64,000 nt of DNA, from positions 248,001-312,000 of the forward strand of contig JADJRG010000022.1 in the NCBI GenBank assembly GCA_016712315.1. The letters are read 5' to 3'. Made by a program: the position numbers and the translations under genes. The DNA comes from Nannocystis sp. Lineage in GTDB: Bacteria > Myxococcota_A > Polyangia > Nannocystales > Nannocystaceae. Shown here piece after piece: positions 21,403-30,800 of the stretch (position 1 is its first letter; every line of letters begins with the position of its first letter). A model generated the notes under the pieces. The model worked only from the letters and a program-made list of their open reading frames with translations, had not been told where the DNA came from and did no database searches.

Positions 21403-23526
21403 TCAAGGCCACCACAGCGGCCCGAACGCGACGATCAGCAGCGCCGCCGCCAGCGCGGAGATCGGCAGCAGGTAGTGCTCAAAGCGCCGCCACCACGACG
21501 TCGCCGCCGCCACCTCCGCGCGCGCCGCAGCCAGCCGCTCCTCGCCGATCACCTGCCGCGCCAGCAGGTGGTTGAGCGCCACCGGCGGCGTCAGGTAGCC
21601 CAGCTCAAACGCCACGAGCACCACCATCCAGAAGTGCACGGCGGAGATCCCCGCGTCTCCCGCGATCTTCGCCAGCGTCGCCTGCACCAAGATCACCGCC
21701 CCGTACGGATCCATCACCATACCGATGAGCACCAGCACCACCACCAGCGCCGCCATCGCCAGCGCCGGCGAGGCGAAGGTCGCCGGCACGATCGCCGCCA
21801 CCTCGCTGCGCTCGATCACCCCGCCCAGCCCCGCCGACAGCGCCATCAACAGCAGCAGCGCGCCGATGTGCACCGACCCCTCCGCCGTCGCCGCCGCCGC
21901 CGGCCGCGCCTCCTCCGCCCCGCCGCGCCGCCGCTCCCAGCCCAGGATCGCCAGCAGCGCCACCGGCAGCAGCACCGGCGCCGAGTGTTGATCGAGACCT
22001 GCCCCAAAGAGCAGGTAATAAACGAGCAGCACCCCGCCGAAGATCAGCGCCGAGGGCAGCAGCCCCCGCAGCGCCGCCGCGCTCTCGCGCCCAGCCCCGG
22101 CGATCGGCCGCGGCCGCAGCGGCGACGTCCTGGTCAGCAGCGCCAGCGCCGCGAAGAGCCCGCCTGAGAGCACGTACACCCAGCGCCCCCAGCCGAACAG
22201 CTCATCGCTGGGGATCCGCGTCAGGTAGCCGACGATCACCACCAACAAGCACGGCGACAGCACCACCCCCAAGCTCCCTGACATCGCCGTCGACGCCAGC
22301 GCCAGCCCAGGCCGCGCCCCGGCCGCGGCCAGCTCGCGGAAGATCAGCGCCCCCGCCGCGATCACGAAGATCCCCGACGCCCCGCTGTACGCCGTCGGCA
22401 CCGCCGCCAGCAGCACCACCAGCGCCGCCAACACCTCCGGTGAGAGCCTCCACGGCCGCAGCGCCGCGAAGATCTGCGCCGCGATCTGCGTGCGCCGCAG
22501 CAGCATCCCCGCCCACACGTACAGCCCCACCTGCAAGTAGAGCTGCGCGTTCTGGCTCAGCTTGTCCAAGTACACCGCCAGCCCCGCGACGTACCCCTCG
22601 CTCGCCACGAAGTAGCACCCAGCGATCGCCGCCATCACCGCGTACAGCGGCGCGCACAGCAGCGCCTGCCCGATCCCGCGCGCGCCGCCGGTCGCTGGCC
22701 CACCGCGCGGCCGGATCAGCAGCGCCACGTTGATCGCCGCCATCACCAAGAAGCCGCCGCCCCACAGCAGCGCCGAGCCGTCATCGCTCCCGCCCGCGTC
22801 CACGCGCAGCCGCCACTGCGCCGCCACCGACGCCGCCAGCAGCAGGTTCGCCGCCAGCGACACCGCCTGCGCCACCCGGTCCTCGACCCGCCGCTGGATC
22901 GGCCGCAGCGCGATATGGTGCCGCGTCCCCGTCGCGACCGCTCCACACAGCACCACCAGCAGCACGAAGATCTGGTGCAGGTGCTCACCCAGCCAGCCGA
23001 TCGCCGCCCCGACCCCCCGCTCGAACGCCACGTATCGGCGCACGGCCGCCGTCCTGCGCGCGACGATCGACGCGTGCGCCGCCGCGGCCGCCTGATAGCG
23101 CGCCTCGGCCGCCGCCTCCTCCACCTTCGGATCGCTCGCTCCGACCGGCAGTCCCGAATCACCTGGCTCTTCCGCCAGCAGGTCCAGCACCGCCTGCTCC
23201 TCCGCCGAGATCCCCGACTTCGTCGGCTGTCCCGAATCACCTGGCTCTTCCGCCAGGAGGTCTAACACCGCCTGCTCCTCCGCCGAGATCCCCGCCTTCG
23301 CCCCTACCAGCGCCGGCGCCGGCGTCGGCCGGCTCGGCGGCGGCCCCGGCTCCAGCCGCAGCTCGCTGCCGTAGCCCGGCCACAGGCGCTCGCCCAGCCC
23401 CAGCAGCGCCTTATGCGTCTGCCCGCCGAGCCCCTGCGTCAGCACCAAGGCGAGCAGCGCCGCGCACGCGATCGTGGCCGCGCGCCGCGGCGCTGAGTGG
23501 CCCGAGTTCCCTGGCCGTTGATCCAT
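21403..23526 (-). CDS. TRAP transporter fused permease (DctQM/TatQM type)
   Basis: This 707-residue membrane protein has a signal-like N-terminal helix and then a ~110-residue soluble, acidic segment containing a duplicated 26-residue unit. Helices from ~170 to 310 form a DctQ-like small-subunit region. The long C-terminal DctM-like part (~310-707) contains YSGASGIFVIAAGALIFREL, AMSGSLGVVLSPCLL, MDPYGAVIL and ELGYLTPPVALN, hallmarks of TRAP large permeases. TRAP transporters import organic acids using ion gradients. Downstream position after a solute receptor and a TatT-like lipoprotein matches the treponemal Tat(T)-type TRAP operon. The substrate is unknown. Confidence 0.88.
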   Translation of the reverse strand: MDQRPGNSGHSAPRRAATIACAALLALVLTQGLGGQTHKALLGLGERLWPGYGSELRLEPGPPPSRPTPAPALVGAKAGISAEEQAVLDLLAEEPGDSGQPTKSGISAEEQAVLDLLAEEPGDSGLPVGASDPKVEEAAAEARYQAAAAAHASIVARRTAAVRRYVAFERGVGAAIGWLGEHLHQIFVLLVVLCGAVATGTRHHIALRPIQRRVEDRVAQAVSLAANLLLAASVAAQWRLRVDAGGSDDGSALLWGGGFLVMAAINVALLIRPRGGPATGGARGIGQALLCAPLYAVMAAIAGCYFVASEGYVAGLAVYLDKLSQNAQLYLQVGLYVWAGMLLRRTQIAAQIFAALRPWRLSPEVLAALVVLLAAVPTAYSGASGIFVIAAGALIFRELAAAGARPGLALASTAMSGSLGVVLSPCLLVVIVGYLTRIPSDELFGWGRWVYVLSGGLFAALALLTRTSPLRPRPIAGAGRESAAALRGLLPSALIFGGVLLVYYLLFGAGLDQHSAPVLLPVALLAILGWERRRGGAEEARPAAAATAEGSVHIGALLLLMALSAGLGGVIERSEVAAIVPATFASPALAMAALVVVLVLIGMVMDPYGAVILVQATLAKIAGDAGISAVHFWMVVLVAFELGYLTPPVALNHLLARQVIGEERLAAARAEVAAATSWWRRFEHYLLPISALAAALLIVAFGPLWWP
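23153..23295 (-). repeat. 78-bp in-frame tandem duplication inside the TRAP permease gene
   Basis: Two copies of a 78-base unit begin at 23153 and 23231 on the plus strand; the first ~65 bases differ at only about four positions. On the coding strand each encodes GISAEEQAVLDLLAEEPGDS, an acidic amphipathic motif, lying between the first membrane helix and the DctQ-like region. The high DNA identity suggests a recent duplication that has kept the reading frame. Confidence 0.85.
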
Positions 23527-23572
23527 GGCCTGGAGATCTAGCGATCTTTGCTCGAGTCCGCGATCTTTCGGG

Positions 23573-24595
23573 CTAACGGGCCGCGCCGAGCAGCAGCACC
23601 GCGCCGTCGTAGACCTTCTCCGCCTTGAGCGTGTCGCGGACCTGCCGCAGCAGCTCGTCGTAGCGCTCGGCGTCGACCTGCGCGATCTCGATCCACCCCT
23701 GCACCTTCGCCTCCTCGCGCTCGACCAGCTTCACCATCGACGAGAAGTGCCCGGCCACCAGCTCGCGCGACGCCTGCCCGAACCCCTCGGGGAACTCCGC
23801 GGGCCGCACGTAGATCTGGAAGGTCAACTGCGCCAGCGGATAGCGGACCACCCCGCCCTTCGAGCCCACCCCGCGGTGCAGCTCCATCGGCGCGTACGCC
23901 GTCGCGGGGCTATAACAGACGTCGACGCTGCCGTTATTGAACATCGACGCGAAGGTCCCGACCTCCGCTCTCGTCGCCGTCGCCCCCACCCGATTCACCA
24001 TCGTCCGCGCCGCCGGATCGCCGCCGATCGTCGCGATCGATCGCCCGGAGAGGCGCGGCAAGCTCGCGTTCTCCCGGTCACGCAGGTGCAAGTACACGGC
24101 GCCCGCCGGGTACACGCCCACCGTCTCGAAGCCCTCAGAGACGCTGATCGACGCCAATTTCGGCAGCGCCAGCCGGCTCACCGCCTTGCCCAGCGCCGCG
24201 TAGGTCGGGAACAGCCCCAGCGCCTCCAGCGTGTACGTCTTCGGGTTGAACTCGCGCCCTGTCACCCCTGTGAGCAGCACCGCGTCGCACTGCTTGTTTC
24301 GAAAGTCTGAGGCCGCCACCGACTCGTCCGTGTACGGCTTCAGCGTGAAGTTCACGCCGAGGCTCACCGCCTCCGCCTGGTAGCTCTTCATCTTCGCGAA
24401 CAGATCCCCGTTCGCGCCGCCGGGGTCGAACACACACAGCGTCTTGCTCTCCGCCGCCGCCGCCTCGCTGCGCCCCGCGAGGGCCAGCGTCGCCGCCCCG
24501 ACCGCCAGCGCGCCCCTCAACAGCCGTCGGAGCCCCAGGCGATGGCGATGGCGCGTCCGATCCTTCATACGGTTCGTCGATTGATCTGCCTTCAT
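23573..24595 (-). CDS. TRAP-type periplasmic solute receptor (DctP/TatP-like)
   Basis: The start is fixed by a strong Shine-Dalgarno, AGGAGG at 24603-24608, seven bases before the ATG; the longer frame to 24727 is an Arg-rich artefact that overlaps the upstream gene. The 340-residue product has a basic N-terminus and a hydrophobic signal ending near AGRSEAAAAE, then CVFDPGGANGDLF, PYTDESVAASDFRNKQCDA and ATIGGDPAARTMVNRVG, a layout of family-specific putative solute receptors rather than classical DctP. C-terminal helices carry many charged residues. It sits between the TatT-like lipoprotein and the TRAP permease and should deliver the substrate to the latter. Confidence 0.8.
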   Translation of the reverse strand: MKADQSTNRMKDRTRHRHRLGLRRLLRGALAVGAATLALAGRSEAAAAESKTLCVFDPGGANGDLFAKMKSYQAEAVSLGVNFTLKPYTDESVAASDFRNKQCDAVLLTGVTGREFNPKTYTLEALGLFPTYAALGKAVSRLALPKLASISVSEGFETVGVYPAGAVYLHLRDRENASLPRLSGRSIATIGGDPAARTMVNRVGATATRAEVGTFASMFNNGSVDVCYSPATAYAPMELHRGVGSKGGVVRYPLAQLTFQIYVRPAEFPEGFGQASRELVAGHFSSMVKLVEREEAKVQGWIEIAQVDAERYDELLRQVRDTLKAEKVYDGAVLLLGAAR

Positions 24596-24671
24596 TCCCC
24601 TACCTCCTGTGCTGCCGGTTGTTGTTGTTCTACGTCTGCTTCTCGTCGTGAAAACTTGCGCGTCGGAGCGC

Positions 24672-25754
24672 TCAAGGCGACGGCGCCGCCGCTGCGTCGC
24701 TCTCCGCCGCCTCTGCCGCGATCGCATCGAGCAGCGCCGCGTCCTCGTCCTCTTCCTTCGCCCCGGGAAAGGTCCCGAGCGCCCCCGCCGGCGTGCGATG
24801 ACCCTTATCCGCCATCCACAGCCGATCTGAAAAATGTTGGATCATCCGGGCCGCGTAGTCGTTCAGCAGCGCCAGATCGGCCGCTCCCGCGGAACGAGCC
24901 GCCGCCGCGTGCCTCGTGATCGACGCCCGCAGCAGATCTTCTTTGCCCGCCGCCGCCGCCGCCTGCGCCTCGAGCGCCCGCCCTAACCACAGCCCCTCCG
25001 CCTCGCCGGCCGCCGCCGCCGCCGCCAACGCCGCCCACGGATCGACCCCCGCAGGCGCCGCGCCTGGCACCGACGCCCACACCGCCGCCTTCAGCGCGCC
25101 GGGCAGCCCGCGCCACCGCTCATTATCCAAGCAAGCCGCGCCGCGCTCGACCAGCCGAGGGATCGCCTGCGAGACCCCCAGCGCCCGCTCCGCCGCGACG
25201 TCGTGGATCACCGCCAGCAGCCCCGCCGTCAGCCCCAGCAGGAAGATCAGCTCCTCATCCCTGCGTAGCCGCGACGGGCACGCGCTCTCCTCCGTCGGCG
25301 CCCCGAACGCCTCCACCGCGCGCTCAAACGCCCCCAGATCGCGACGAGCGACCTCCACATGGTGGCGTCGCTCGCGGATCAGCGCGTCTTGGATCAGCGG
25401 ACCTGTCTGCGGCCCTGGCGCCCCGACCGTCATCGAGTGCCGGAGCTGCCCGCCGCGCAGCTCATCCTCCCACGCCGCCATCTCAGCGCACATCCCCGCC
25501 GCCACCAACGTCAAAGTCACCGCCTGCCGGGGTGACTTGCCTGGCGCCTTCCCATGACCCAGCGCCATCATCGTCGGCGCCATCGTCGCTCCGACCGCGC
25601 ACGCCATCGGCACATCGCTGCTGGCCAGGATCCCTGGCGCGAGCGTCTTGCGCGTCGCCCGGTCCACAGCCCGCCCCAGGTTGCACGCTGTCAGGGCGAG
25701 CGTGAGCGCCCAGACAATCGAAGCAGCGAGGGTGGTGGACCTTACAACGATCAC
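24672..25754 (-). CDS. TatT-like TRAP-associated lipoprotein
   Basis: This 360-residue protein starts at GTG with a leader ending LALTAC (lipobox, Cys24). The rest is strongly helical and Ala-rich, consistent with the TPR-like helical repeats of TatT, the treponemal lipoprotein that partners TRAP receptors. Supporting features are CAVGATMAPTMMALGHG after the leader and repeated helix pairs with Trp and Leu. The order TatT-like, receptor, fused permease on one transcript is the same as in Treponema. The family call relies on context plus general shape and is moderate. The gap to the receptor start is 76 bases. Confidence 0.65.
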   Translation of the reverse strand: MIVVRSTTLAASIVWALTLALTACNLGRAVDRATRKTLAPGILASSDVPMACAVGATMAPTMMALGHGKAPGKSPRQAVTLTLVAAGMCAEMAAWEDELRGGQLRHSMTVGAPGPQTGPLIQDALIRERRHHVEVARRDLGAFERAVEAFGAPTEESACPSRLRRDEELIFLLGLTAGLLAVIHDVAAERALGVSQAIPRLVERGAACLDNERWRGLPGALKAAVWASVPGAAPAGVDPWAALAAAAAAGEAEGLWLGRALEAQAAAAAGKEDLLRASITRHAAAARSAGAADLALLNDYAARMIQHFSDRLWMADKGHRTPAGALGTFPGAKEEDEDAALLDAIAAEAAESDAAAAPSP

Positions 25755-26119
25755 AATGAACTAAGACTCGAATCTACCACCCGTCGTCTCGGCGTCGCAA
25801 ATTTCTTGTCACCTCCACGTCACGTGCAATTCCTTTCGCAGCCCCACCCTGCTGACCTCTAAACGCATCGAGGCCCCTGCGTGACCCGCAAACAGCGCTG
25901 CCTAGGCATCAGCATCGACATGTCCCAAGAGACACACTTATCCTGCGACACCGACGACCTGCCGCGCGGCCGCCTCTGCGCCGTCGAGCGCCGCGTAGAT
26001 CGATCCTCGCGCCGCGCCTGGGCGCCGCCGCACGATCGATCCAGCCAGCCGGGCGGACCAGCACACCCGCCCCCGCGACCACCACCCCAGCGCCCCCTCT
26101 CGCGCCCACGAACGAGCCG
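25755..26119. other. divergent intergenic region, no gene seen
   Basis: 365 bases separate the leftward TRAP operon from the rightward gene at 26120. The left part is less GC-rich than its surroundings and should hold both promoters. On the minus strand TTGCGA, 18 bases, TAGATT (around 25786-25815) is a weak sigma-70-like candidate for the TRAP operon. Short frames here (for example from 25881) have no family signature and run into the coding strand of the next gene out of frame, so I do not call them. Confidence 0.4.
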
Positions 26120-28861
26120 GTGGACCCCAACGATCGCCGCTCCGCGGGCGAGCCCGCCCTGCTACCATCCCGGCGCTTGTTCGCCCTCGCCCTCGCCCTC
26201 GCGTTGGTCGCCCCCGCGCCGGCCCCCTCCGCAGGCGAGGTCCGAATCTCTGGCGAGGCCTGGCGCGCGCTCACGGATGAGCAGCCAGGCGTCGCCACCC
26301 AGCCCCGCCTTCAGCCTTGGGTCGAGCGCCGCGAGCTCACCTTCACCCGCGTCGACAGCGGCCTCGAGCTCCGCGGCGTCTTCCGCTTGCGCGCCCTCCA
26401 GCCCGGGTGGTTCCTCGGCGACCTGCTCGGCCCCGAGTTTGAGCTGCTCGATCTCCGCTGGGATCGAAGGCCGGCGGCCGTCAGCGCCTCCGAGCTCGGC
26501 TTCACCGTCGCTGGTTACATCCGCGACGTCGCCGTCCTCGAGCTCCGCGCCTTCCTCCCGCACAGCGACGATCAGGGCCCGCGTCCGCTCCAGATCATGG
26601 GCGCCGTGCACGGCGTGATCACCCTGCCCGACGCCCTGGAGCTCGACCAACGCGCCGCCCCGGCGCCCGACGCCCGCGCCGCCGCCGACCTCACCGCCAT
26701 CCCCCACGCCGGCGCCGCCTATTTTTCCGGCGCGGCCCACCTCGAGCTGCGTCGCGCGGCCCCGCCGGTCATCGACGCCGAGGCGCTCGTGCTCGCCGCC
26801 GTCGGCCTCGGCCTCACCGTCGGCGACGCCGAGCTCCGCGGCCGCGCCCGCCTCCGTTATCAAGTCCGCCGCGGCCACATCGATCGCCTCAGCGTGCGCG
26901 TGCGCGGCCTCAGCGGCGATCTCGAGCTACGCGGCGCCGGCGTCCGCCAGTGGCAGCGCAGCGGCGATCGCCTCGACGTCGAGCTACAAGCGCCCGTCAC
27001 CGATCGCCTCGACCTCGAGATCGCGTGGACTGAACCTGTCTCAAAGGCCACAGAGTCTAACCTCTCGATCCCTACCATCGAGCCCCTCGGCGTCTACCGC
27101 AGCGAGACCGCCCTCCAGCTCGCCCGCGACGGCGAGATCGAGGTCATCCCCGCGCTGCCCGGCTGGACCGCCGTGCCCGCCGCCCAGCTCCCCGCCTACT
27201 CCCGCGACCTGGTCGAAGGGACACCCACCGCCGCCTACACCGCCGGCGAGCCGCGCCCCGGCCGCCTCGACCTGCTGCGCTTCATCCCCGCCCCGGGCCC
27301 CCCCGTGCTCGTCGACGTCGCTGACTACACCGTCGCCACCAGCCAAGAGGGCCGCCTGCTCGTCCGCGCCCTCTACGAGGTCCGCAACGAGCGCGCCGCG
27401 CACCTACGGATCACCCCGCCCCCAGGCCTCACCATCCTCGGCGCCCGCGTCGGCGCCGACGTCGCCTTACCCGCCCGTGATCGCGACGATCCCAGCGCCT
27501 GGCTGATCCCCCTGCGCCGCTCCGTCGAGACCGTCAAGGGCGCGCTCTCCTTCGGCGTCGAGGTCATCTTCATCGGCGAGTCCACCGCGTGGCGGAGGCG
27601 CGAGCGCCGTCGCCTCCAGCTCCCCACCCTCAGCGCGCCGATCGCGGTCACCCGCCTCACCCTCCACCTCCCCCCCGGCTACACCACCCGCCTCGCCCCG
27701 GGCGACGGCGACGTCGTCACCCGCTTCGATCGCGGCGAAGGCATCACCTACGGCCTAGGCAGCGGCGACGTCGGCGTCGCCGAGCTCGACGCCCGCTTCC
27801 AGGAGGCGGTCGGCGCCTGGCTGAGCAACGACTTCGACGCCGCCCAAGCGCGCCTCGACGAGCTCCGCCAGCGCGGCGCCCGCAGCGACAACATCGACCG
27901 CCTGCAGGCCAACCTCGACGTCGTCAGCGGCAAAGACGGCCCGGTCGGTAAGGCCAGCCAAGGCGGCGAGGTCACCGTCGAGCGCCGGATCAAAGAGCAA
28001 GCCAAGGCCCGCGCCTCCAGCGACGTGCAGCAGCAAGCCGAGCTCGAGCGCGAGGCCGAAGATCTACGCCGCCGCGGCGACTACGAGCGCGCCGAGGCGC
28101 AATACAGCCGCTCCCTCGTGATCGGCGAGAAGCTCGCCAAGCTCGAGCAGGCCGAGTCGGTCGAGCAGAGCGCCCGCAACGTCGCCCTCGCCACCGAGAT
28201 CGCCGAGACCAAGAAGAAGCGCGCCAAGGCCCGCCCCAAGCCCCGCGCCACGTCCGCGTCGCGCCCCACCAAGGACAGCGGCGTCGTCCTCTACGACTTC
28301 GACGATGACTCGCTGGAGGGCGAGCTCGCCCGGCCGCCGCTGCCTGAGGCCAAGCCGAGCGAGCCCCTCGTCCTCGCTCCCGGCCTCGCGACGGACACCC
28401 CCACGGACGCGCCGCGCCCCGACCAACCTGTCCCACAAGACACCCCTCCCGCCAACGCGCCGCGAAGCGGCAGCGCCCGCGACTTCACCCAAGTCGTCGA
28501 AGTGACCGCGACAACCTCCTTGGAGAGGGCGAGCCTCCGCCTCGCGGGCACCGCCCGCGCCCGCCGGATCAACCTCAGCCGACGCGCCCGCGCCGGCGGC
28601 GCAGCGGCGCCCCGATCGCCGCGCCCCGACAACGACGCGGACGGCCTGCTCGACAAGACGGACGCGATCCCAGGTCCTGGCGCCGATCACGATCGCCTGC
28701 CGCCCCCTCAAGTCACCGCCTCCTCGCTCTCCGTCGTCATCCCCGCCGCGGGCCGAGCGATCCGCTACCAGCACCTCCTCCTCGCCCCCGAGGCCGCCTA
28801 CATCGTCGAGATCAAGGCCCATCAGCCCCTCCGTCGGCGCGATCGCGAGCGCCGTCGCTAA
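26120..28861 (+). CDS. large exported beta-rich protein with TPR-like helices (paralogue A)
   Basis: This 913-residue protein is of unknown function. The GTG start is provisional, with a weak upstream site; a signal peptide (LFALALALALVAPAPAPSAG) follows. Residues ~40-560 alternate strands and turns, suggesting several beta-sandwich domains. Residues ~560-690 are helical with TPR-like pairs (FDAAQARLDELRQRG, DYERAEAQYSRSLVIGEKL). Then come a Lys/Arg-rich linker, a Pro-rich stretch, and DNDADGLLDKTDA, a calcium-binding thrombospondin type-3-like motif. The extreme C-terminus, GRAIRYQHLLLAPEAAYIVE, resembles the end of the next gene's product, and an internal ~90-residue segment also aligns with it. 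Location is periplasm or cell surface. Confidence 0.72.
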   Translation: MDPNDRRSAGEPALLPSRRLFALALALALVAPAPAPSAGEVRISGEAWRALTDEQPGVATQPRLQPWVERRELTFTRVDSGLELRGVFRLRALQPGWFLGDLLGPEFELLDLRWDRRPAAVSASELGFTVAGYIRDVAVLELRAFLPHSDDQGPRPLQIMGAVHGVITLPDALELDQRAAPAPDARAAADLTAIPHAGAAYFSGAAHLELRRAAPPVIDAEALVLAAVGLGLTVGDAELRGRARLRYQVRRGHIDRLSVRVRGLSGDLELRGAGVRQWQRSGDRLDVELQAPVTDRLDLEIAWTEPVSKATESNLSIPTIEPLGVYRSETALQLARDGEIEVIPALPGWTAVPAAQLPAYSRDLVEGTPTAAYTAGEPRPGRLDLLRFIPAPGPPVLVDVADYTVATSQEGRLLVRALYEVRNERAAHLRITPPPGLTILGARVGADVALPARDRDDPSAWLIPLRRSVETVKGALSFGVEVIFIGESTAWRRRERRRLQLPTLSAPIAVTRLTLHLPPGYTTRLAPGDGDVVTRFDRGEGITYGLGSGDVGVAELDARFQEAVGAWLSNDFDAAQARLDELRQRGARSDNIDRLQANLDVVSGKDGPVGKASQGGEVTVERRIKEQAKARASSDVQQQAELEREAEDLRRRGDYERAEAQYSRSLVIGEKLAKLEQAESVEQSARNVALATEIAETKKKRAKARPKPRATSASRPTKDSGVVLYDFDDDSLEGELARPPLPEAKPSEPLVLAPGLATDTPTDAPRPDQPVPQDTPPANAPRSGSARDFTQVVEVTATTSLERASLRLAGTARARRINLSRRARAGGAAAPRSPRPDNDADGLLDKTDAIPGPGADHDRLPPPQVTASSLSVVIPAAGRAIRYQHLLLAPEAAYIVEIKAHQPLRRRDRERRR

Positions 28862-28894
28862 GCCACCCAGCCCGCTCAAGCCCAGGAAATGACA

Positions 28895-30730
28895 ATGAAC
28901 CGCAACCGCCTCTTCGCCGCCGCCCTCGCGCTCGTCCTCATCGCCCCCCCCGCCCTGGCGCAAGAGCCAGGTACCGTCGATCTCCCATTAGAGGCCTTCC
29001 TCAAGCTCTACGAGGCCAACCGAGCCGCCCAAGGCGCGGAGAAGCCCCCCCGCGACTACGCCATCGCCGCCGCGCGTTATCAAGGCGAGGTCCTCCTCGA
29101 GCGCGACGTCCCCCACTCCGCGCTCTTCACCGTCAAGATGCGGATCGAGAGCTTCAAGGCCGCGGGCTGGGCCCGGATCCCCGTGCTCCCGGCCACCGTC
29201 GCCCTCCAGTCCGCCAAGATCGGCGCCGTCGAGGCCTCTGTCGTCATCGAGGACGACAACTACACCCTCATCACCAACCAGCGCGGCGCCTTCGAGCTCA
29301 CCCTCACCTTCGCCGCCGCCGTCACCACCTCTGCGGGCAAGAGCGTCGTCCAGTTCGAGCTCCCCCCCGCGGGCGCCACTCAGGTCACCCTCGCCGTCCC
29401 AGCCCGCGACGACCTCGACTTCACCGTGCCAGGGGCGCGCCTCCAGTCGGACAAGGTCGTCGGCGATCGCCGCGTCGTGGAGGCCACGCTGCCCGCCACC
29501 GGCTCGCTCGTCATCGAGTGGCAGCGCGAGCTCCCCGAGGCCGCGCGGCAGCAGTCGCGCGTCTACGCTGAGGTCTACACCCTCGTCAGCCTCGGCGAGG
29601 GTCTCATGCGCGCCGTCGCCACCGTCAACTACACCATCCTCTTCGCCGGCCAGGATCAGCTCCGCCTCGCTGTCCCCAAGGGCATGACCATCCTCGCCGT
29701 CAACGGCGGTGCGATCCGCGACTGGAAGCTCGAGGGAGAGGTCCTGCTCGTCAGCCTCAACTACGCCGCCGAGGGCGCCTACAGCCTCGGCGTCGAGCTA
29801 GAGAAGGTCATCGGCGAGGGCTCCAAGCAGCTCAGCGCGCCCCTCCTGGTCCCGCAGGGCGTCGAGCGCTCCAAGGGCTACATCGGCGTCGAGTCGCGCG
29901 GGAACCTCGAGATCGCCGCGGGCAAGATCCAAGGCGCCACCGCCGTCGACGTCCGCGCCTTACCGGCCGCGATCCTCGGCATCACCGCCAACCCCGTCCT
30001 GCTCGGCTACAAGTACCTCGGCACCGACGTCGCCCTCCCGCTCGCCCTGTCGCAGCACGACGACATCGACGTGCTCGTCACCATCCTCGATCAGATCCGC
30101 GCCCGCACCATGTGGACCCCCGAAGGTCGCCGCCTCACCTCGGTGAGGTACCAGATCCGCAACAACCGCCGCCAGTTCCTCCGCCTCGCCCTCCCCGAGG
30201 GCGCCGAGCTCTGGAGCGTCTCCGTCGGCGGCCGCGCCGTCCAGCCTGCCAAGGCCGGCGACGGTCGCGTCATGATCCCGCTCCTCCGCTCGCAGGCGAG
30301 CGGGGGCGCCCTCGCCGCGTTCAACGTCGAGGTCGTCTACGTCGAGAGCGGCGCCCCGACCTCGGACCGAGGCCGAGGATCGTTCCAGGCCCAGCTCCCC
30401 CGCGCTGACGCGCCCAGCACCTACGTCGCCTGGACCGTCTACTCGCCGAGCGACGCCAAGATCCGCCGAGCCAGCTACGACGGCTCTCTCCGCCACGTCC
30501 GCTACCTCTCCGATCCCATCCCGGACAGCGAGGTCTACGCCATCGACACCGTCGCCCCGCAAGTACAACAACAGGCGGGGGCCCAGGCCGACGCCGGAGC
30601 CCTCGGCGAAGGGGCGGTCCCCGTCCCCGTCTCGCTCCCGCTCCAAGGCCGCGCCACCCACTTCGAAAAGCTGCTAGCCCTCGACGAAGCCCTCACCGTC
30701 GAATTTCGCTACCGAGGCCTCAAGCGCTAG
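28895..30730 (+). CDS. large exported beta-rich protein (paralogue B)
   Basis: The ATG at 28895 has AGGA seven bases upstream; a second ATG two codons earlier sits too close. The ~611-residue product has a clean signal peptide (LFAAALALVLIAPPALA, cleavage before QE). The mature protein is rich in strands with few cysteines, compatible with repeated beta-sandwich domains. The segment with TPEGRRLTSVRYQIRNNRRQ and NVEVVYVES aligns with EGRLLVRALYEVRNERA and GVEVIFIGES in the upstream gene, and the end (GRATHFEKLLALDEALTVEF) matches its tail. The two genes are 33 bases apart and are a diverged tandem pair. No catalytic motif was seen; a structural or envelope role is a guess. Confidence 0.75.
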   Translation: MNRNRLFAAALALVLIAPPALAQEPGTVDLPLEAFLKLYEANRAAQGAEKPPRDYAIAAARYQGEVLLERDVPHSALFTVKMRIESFKAAGWARIPVLPATVALQSAKIGAVEASVVIEDDNYTLITNQRGAFELTLTFAAAVTTSAGKSVVQFELPPAGATQVTLAVPARDDLDFTVPGARLQSDKVVGDRRVVEATLPATGSLVIEWQRELPEAARQQSRVYAEVYTLVSLGEGLMRAVATVNYTILFAGQDQLRLAVPKGMTILAVNGGAIRDWKLEGEVLLVSLNYAAEGAYSLGVELEKVIGEGSKQLSAPLLVPQGVERSKGYIGVESRGNLEIAAGKIQGATAVDVRALPAAILGITANPVLLGYKYLGTDVALPLALSQHDDIDVLVTILDQIRARTMWTPEGRRLTSVRYQIRNNRRQFLRLALPEGAELWSVSVGGRAVQPAKAGDGRVMIPLLRSQASGGALAAFNVEVVYVESGAPTSDRGRGSFQAQLPRADAPSTYVAWTVYSPSDAKIRRASYDGSLRHVRYLSDPIPDSEVYAIDTVAPQVQQQAGAQADAGALGEGAVPVPVSLPLQGRATHFEKLLALDEALTVEFRYRGLKR

Positions 30731-30800
30731 CTCGCACCATCACCCCGCCACCGCCCCCACGACCGCCGCCGAGGCCGGGGGCGGTGCGCCTCACCCCTCC

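Noticed and set aside
24595..24727. Longer N-terminus for the TRAP receptor
   Set aside because: The extension is Arg/Thr-rich and overlaps the upstream gene; AGGAGG is positioned for the ATG at 24595.
25881..26618. Plus-strand frame overlapping the start of the paralogue A gene
   Set aside because: Ser/Pro/Ala-rich antipattern and out of frame with the gene that has a signal peptide and homology to its neighbour.
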